Assembly (NCBI RefSeq): GCF_021648825.1
Contig: NZ_JAKJHS010000011.1
Coordinates: forward strand, 1-64,000
Origin: Rhizobium halophilum
GTDB taxonomy: Bacteria > Pseudomonadota > Alphaproteobacteria > Rhizobiales > Rhizobiaceae
Reading direction: 5' to 3'
DNA: 64,000 bases
Shown here: positions 61,779 through 64,000 of the stretch, one piece after another
How positions within the stretch are numbered: the stretch's first letter is position 1
Layout of the letters: each line of letters starts with the position of its first letter
Notes under the pieces: generated by a model
What the model was told of the DNA's origin: nothing
What the model saw: the letters and a program-made list of their open reading frames with translations, nothing else
Databases searched by the model: none
Program-made: the position numbers and the translations under genes

Positions 61779-62611
61779 TGAGTGCGGAGCTCAAGCAGAG
61801 AGTCTTGTCTGGGATCGTGTTGGCAGCCGTCGTTCTGATGGCGACATGGCTTGGCGGCATGCCGTTCCAGATGCTGGCGGCTGCAATTGCGCTGCTGATC
61901 TACTTCGAATGGTCGACGATTACCGGGCTGAACGAAAGAAACTTCACCGGGAACCTCTTCGCCTGGGTTGCGGTGATCCTGTTGGCGGCAAATGTCGCCT
62001 TCGGCGATCCCGACATGAACATGCCTATCGTGGGTGGCTTCGCCGTCACGATCCTCTTGGTGGTGATGATCGGCGGAGGCAGTTGGTGGCTTCCCGGTGG
62101 TTTCGCTTACGCGGGCTTGAGCGGGGTCTCGTTCGCCGCGATCAGGGAAGGGGGCATGCCGGGGTTTGCCGCCATCCTCTTCGTTTTCGCTGTGGTATGG
62201 GCCACCGATATCCTGGCTTACTTCGTAGGCCGGGCATTGAAGGGGCCGAAACTCGCTCCTCGGATATCCCCCGGTAAGACCTGGTCGGGAGCCATTGGAG
62301 GGGCCATCTCGGCTGTTCTCGCTGGCTCGGCTCTCACCCTGACGTTCTTCGGGCAACTGACGCTGTGGATCGTCCTCTTGTCACTGGTCCTTTCTGTGGC
62401 CAGTCAGATGGGTGACCTATTCGAATCCTTCATCAAGAGGCGCTTTGGAGCAAAGGACTCCAGTCAATTGATTCCTGGACATGGTGGCGTCATGGACCGG
62501 GTCGACGGGCTGGTCGTTGCGTGTTTTGTCCTGTTCCTGCTAACGCTTGCCTCAGGCTCCCTAAGGGGCCATCTTGATCTTACCGTGGCCGAGTTCCTGT
62601 TTGGCCTTTAA
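61778..62611 (+). CDS. cdsA: Phosphatidate cytidylyltransferase
   Basis: 277 aa from ATG 61778 (TGATG overlap with uppS). Several membrane helices; the CdsA signature is in the C-terminal part: SQMGDLFESFIKRRFGAKDS and QLIPGHGGVMDRVDG, preceded by ISPGKTWSGAIGGA. Makes CDP-diacylglycerol for phospholipid synthesis. Confidence 0.95.
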   Translation: MSAELKQRVLSGIVLAAVVLMATWLGGMPFQMLAAAIALLIYFEWSTITGLNERNFTGNLFAWVAVILLAANVAFGDPDMNMPIVGGFAVTILLVVMIGGGSWWLPGGFAYAGLSGVSFAAIREGGMPGFAAILFVFAVVWATDILAYFVGRALKGPKLAPRISPGKTWSGAIGGAISAVLAGSALTLTFFGQLTLWIVLLSLVLSVASQMGDLFESFIKRRFGAKDSSQLIPGHGGVMDRVDGLVVACFVLFLLTLASGSLRGHLDLTVAEFLFGL

Positions 62612-62654
62612 CGGCTGCCCTTGCCGGGTGGAATGAACGACTGGACGGAACCTT

Positions 62655-63779
62655 ATGGCGATCATCGGACTACTGACGGGCTACATCATACCCTTCATTA
62701 TCGTCTTGTCGGTGCTGGTCTTCATCCACGAGATGGGCCACTACCTCGTCGGGCGCTGGTGCGGAATAAGGGTAACGGCCTTCTCGGTGGGGTTTGGTCC
62801 TGAGCTAGTGGGCCATACCGACAGCCACGGTACACGTTGGAAGTTGTCGGCGATTCCGCTTGGAGGCTATGTAAAATTCTTTGGTGACGAGGATGCGGCA
62901 AGTACGCCCGCATCCGCCGACCTGGCAGGCTTGAGCGAGGCGGAACGTGCTCAAACGCTCGCGGGAGCGCGCCTCTGGAAACGCGCCGCTACCGTCGCCG
63001 CGGGACCTATCGCCAATTTTATCCTTGCGATCGCGATATTTGCCGTTCTCTTTTCTACCTACGGCAAGATGATCTCGGATCCGGTCGTGGCAGAGGTTCG
63101 GCCCGAAAGCGCCGCTGCCGAAGCGGGCGTGCAGCCGGGAGATCTCCTTGTCGCGTTGGACGGCGAGAAGATCCGGACCTTTGACGAGGTGCGCCGCTAC
63201 GTCGCCGTCCGACCCCAGACGCAGATTGTCGTTACGGTCGAGCGTGACGGTCGGGAGATCGATCTCTCGATGGTGCCGGAACGGACGGAAATCACCGATC
63301 AGTTCGGCAACAAGATTGAACTGGGGCAGATCGGCATCGTGACCAATGCCGAAAGGGGAAATTTCCGTCTGGAAAGCTACTCGCCTCTTGGGGCAATTGC
63401 CGAGGGTTTTCGCGAGACCGGCCACATCATCACTGGGACGTTCAACTATCTTGGCAACATCTTTACCGGCCGAATGAGCGCAGACCAGATCGGGGGACCC
63501 ATCCGCATCGCCGAAACCACGGGGCAGATGGCCACGCTTGGTTTTGCTGCGCTCCTGAACTTCGCGGCAGTGATTTCCGTCTCGCTCGGCCTCATGAACC
63601 TGTTTCCGATCCCTGTCCTTGATGGCGGACACCTGCTTATGTACGCCCTGGAGGCGGTGAGAGGGCGACCTCTCAGCCCGCGTGTGCAGGAAGTCGTCTT
63701 CCGGTTCGGGCTGGCGATGATCCTCACCCTGATGGTCTTCGCCACCTGGAACGACACCTTTGGCCGGTGGATGGGCTGA
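62655..63779 (+). CDS. rseP: Intramembrane zinc metalloprotease RseP
   Basis: 374 aa. The zinc motif VFIHEMGHYLVGRW (His25, Glu26, His29) lies in the first helix; a second ligand is in NLFPIPVLDGGHLLMY near residue 312. One PDZ domain (about 130-215: AEVRPESAAAEAGVQPGDLL) sits in the periplasm between. Site-2 protease that cleaves membrane-anchored anti-sigma factors or leftover signal peptides; a substrate is not in the window. bamA follows, as in most proteobacteria. Confidence 0.95.
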   Translation: MAIIGLLTGYIIPFIIVLSVLVFIHEMGHYLVGRWCGIRVTAFSVGFGPELVGHTDSHGTRWKLSAIPLGGYVKFFGDEDAASTPASADLAGLSEAERAQTLAGARLWKRAATVAAGPIANFILAIAIFAVLFSTYGKMISDPVVAEVRPESAAAEAGVQPGDLLVALDGEKIRTFDEVRRYVAVRPQTQIVVTVERDGREIDLSMVPERTEITDQFGNKIELGQIGIVTNAERGNFRLESYSPLGAIAEGFRETGHIITGTFNYLGNIFTGRMSADQIGGPIRIAETTGQMATLGFAALLNFAAVISVSLGLMNLFPIPVLDGGHLLMYALEAVRGRPLSPRVQEVVFRFGLAMILTLMVFATWNDTFGRWMG

Positions 63780-63966
63780 ATTTGATTAAAACTGTTTGTT
63801 TACCGTAATTTGAACTTGGCGTGGCCCTGCTGCCACGCCTCCATCTGAAGTAAACAGAATTTAACGCCATGCCTTGCTTGTAGGGTAAAAGCAGGTAAAA
63901 CGACACACGTGTGGCCGGACTCGGGCACCACCCGCCGAGGGACAACGGGAAAAGGTAAGAATTGAA

Positions 63967-64000
63967 ATGAAGGCTGGTTCAAGGTTTCTGAACGCAGTGT
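63967..64000 (+). CDS. bamA: Outer-membrane assembly protein BamA, first codons only
   Basis: ATG at 63967 after AAAGGTAAG; the eleven codons MKAGSRFLNAV begin a signal peptide and run off the window. The identification rests on position right after rseP, the usual place of bamA, and on the signal-peptide look. Confidence 0.7.
   Translation, partial: MKAGSRFLNAV

Overview
The window is a chromosomal segment of an alphaproteobacterium of the Rhizobiaceae (Sinorhizobium/Ensifer, Rhizobium or Agrobacterium type). The evidence is the gene order pcm-popZ-valS-...-exoR-...-argS-SPOR-nagZ-scpAB-tatABC-serS-surE-pcm-lysM/M23, the presence of ExoR and PopZ/DUF2497 proteins, DUF1127 mini-proteins, BA14K and DUF1515-like proteins, and high GC. 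No genus is assigned because no search could be run.

Bases 1 to about 20,050 are an accessory region that stops at a tRNA-Cys gene (20059-20132, minus) whose 3' end faces it. It contains a hexapeptide acyltransferase broken by an exact 50-bp tandem duplication; small membrane and cysteine-rich proteins; a tRNA-Thr-like gene; a phage-type lysis cassette (endolysin, an overlapping spanin-like pair and a DUF1515-like membrane protein) without other phage genes; a type I secretion cassette (RTX/serralysin-like metalloprotease, ABC exporter, membrane fusion protein); a stand-alone ATP-dependent DNA ligase; two PilZ proteins; a GNAT acetyltransferase; a DUF4142 protein; and a PAS-PAS hybrid histidine kinase. 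Between these lie many small paralogues and wrecks: a 3' ligase fragment, a 3' DUF1515 fragment, three copies (one intact) of a 'TTDFI' protein, two copies of an 'MMNNLFAF' protein, and two Cys-rich proteins sharing a leader. The region has been reworked by repeated duplication and deletion.

Bases 20,361 to 64,000 are conserved core chromosome. Groups are: protein repair and polar organisation (pcm, popZ); translation (valS, argS, serS, tRNA-Leu, rpsB, tsf, frr); envelope and signalling (fadL-like porin, exoR, SPOR protein, nagZ, NlpD-like protein, uppS, cdsA, rseP, start of bamA); DNA and nucleotides (xthA, dgt, pyrH, trmFO); chromosome segregation (scpA, scpB); export and folding (tatABC, yajC, tig); Fe-S assembly (IscA/ErpA type); central metabolism (icd); plus an ABC-F ATPase and a GST. 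The stretch rpsB-tsf-pyrH-frr-uppS-cdsA-rseP-bamA is the classical bacterial cluster linking translation to lipid and envelope assembly.

Two genes I expect from memory of related genomes are absent at their usual places: tolC between pcm and popZ, and secDF between yajC and the Mth938-like gene. The first matters because the type I secretion cassette lacks its own outer-membrane channel. I found no CRISPR array, transposase or integrase.
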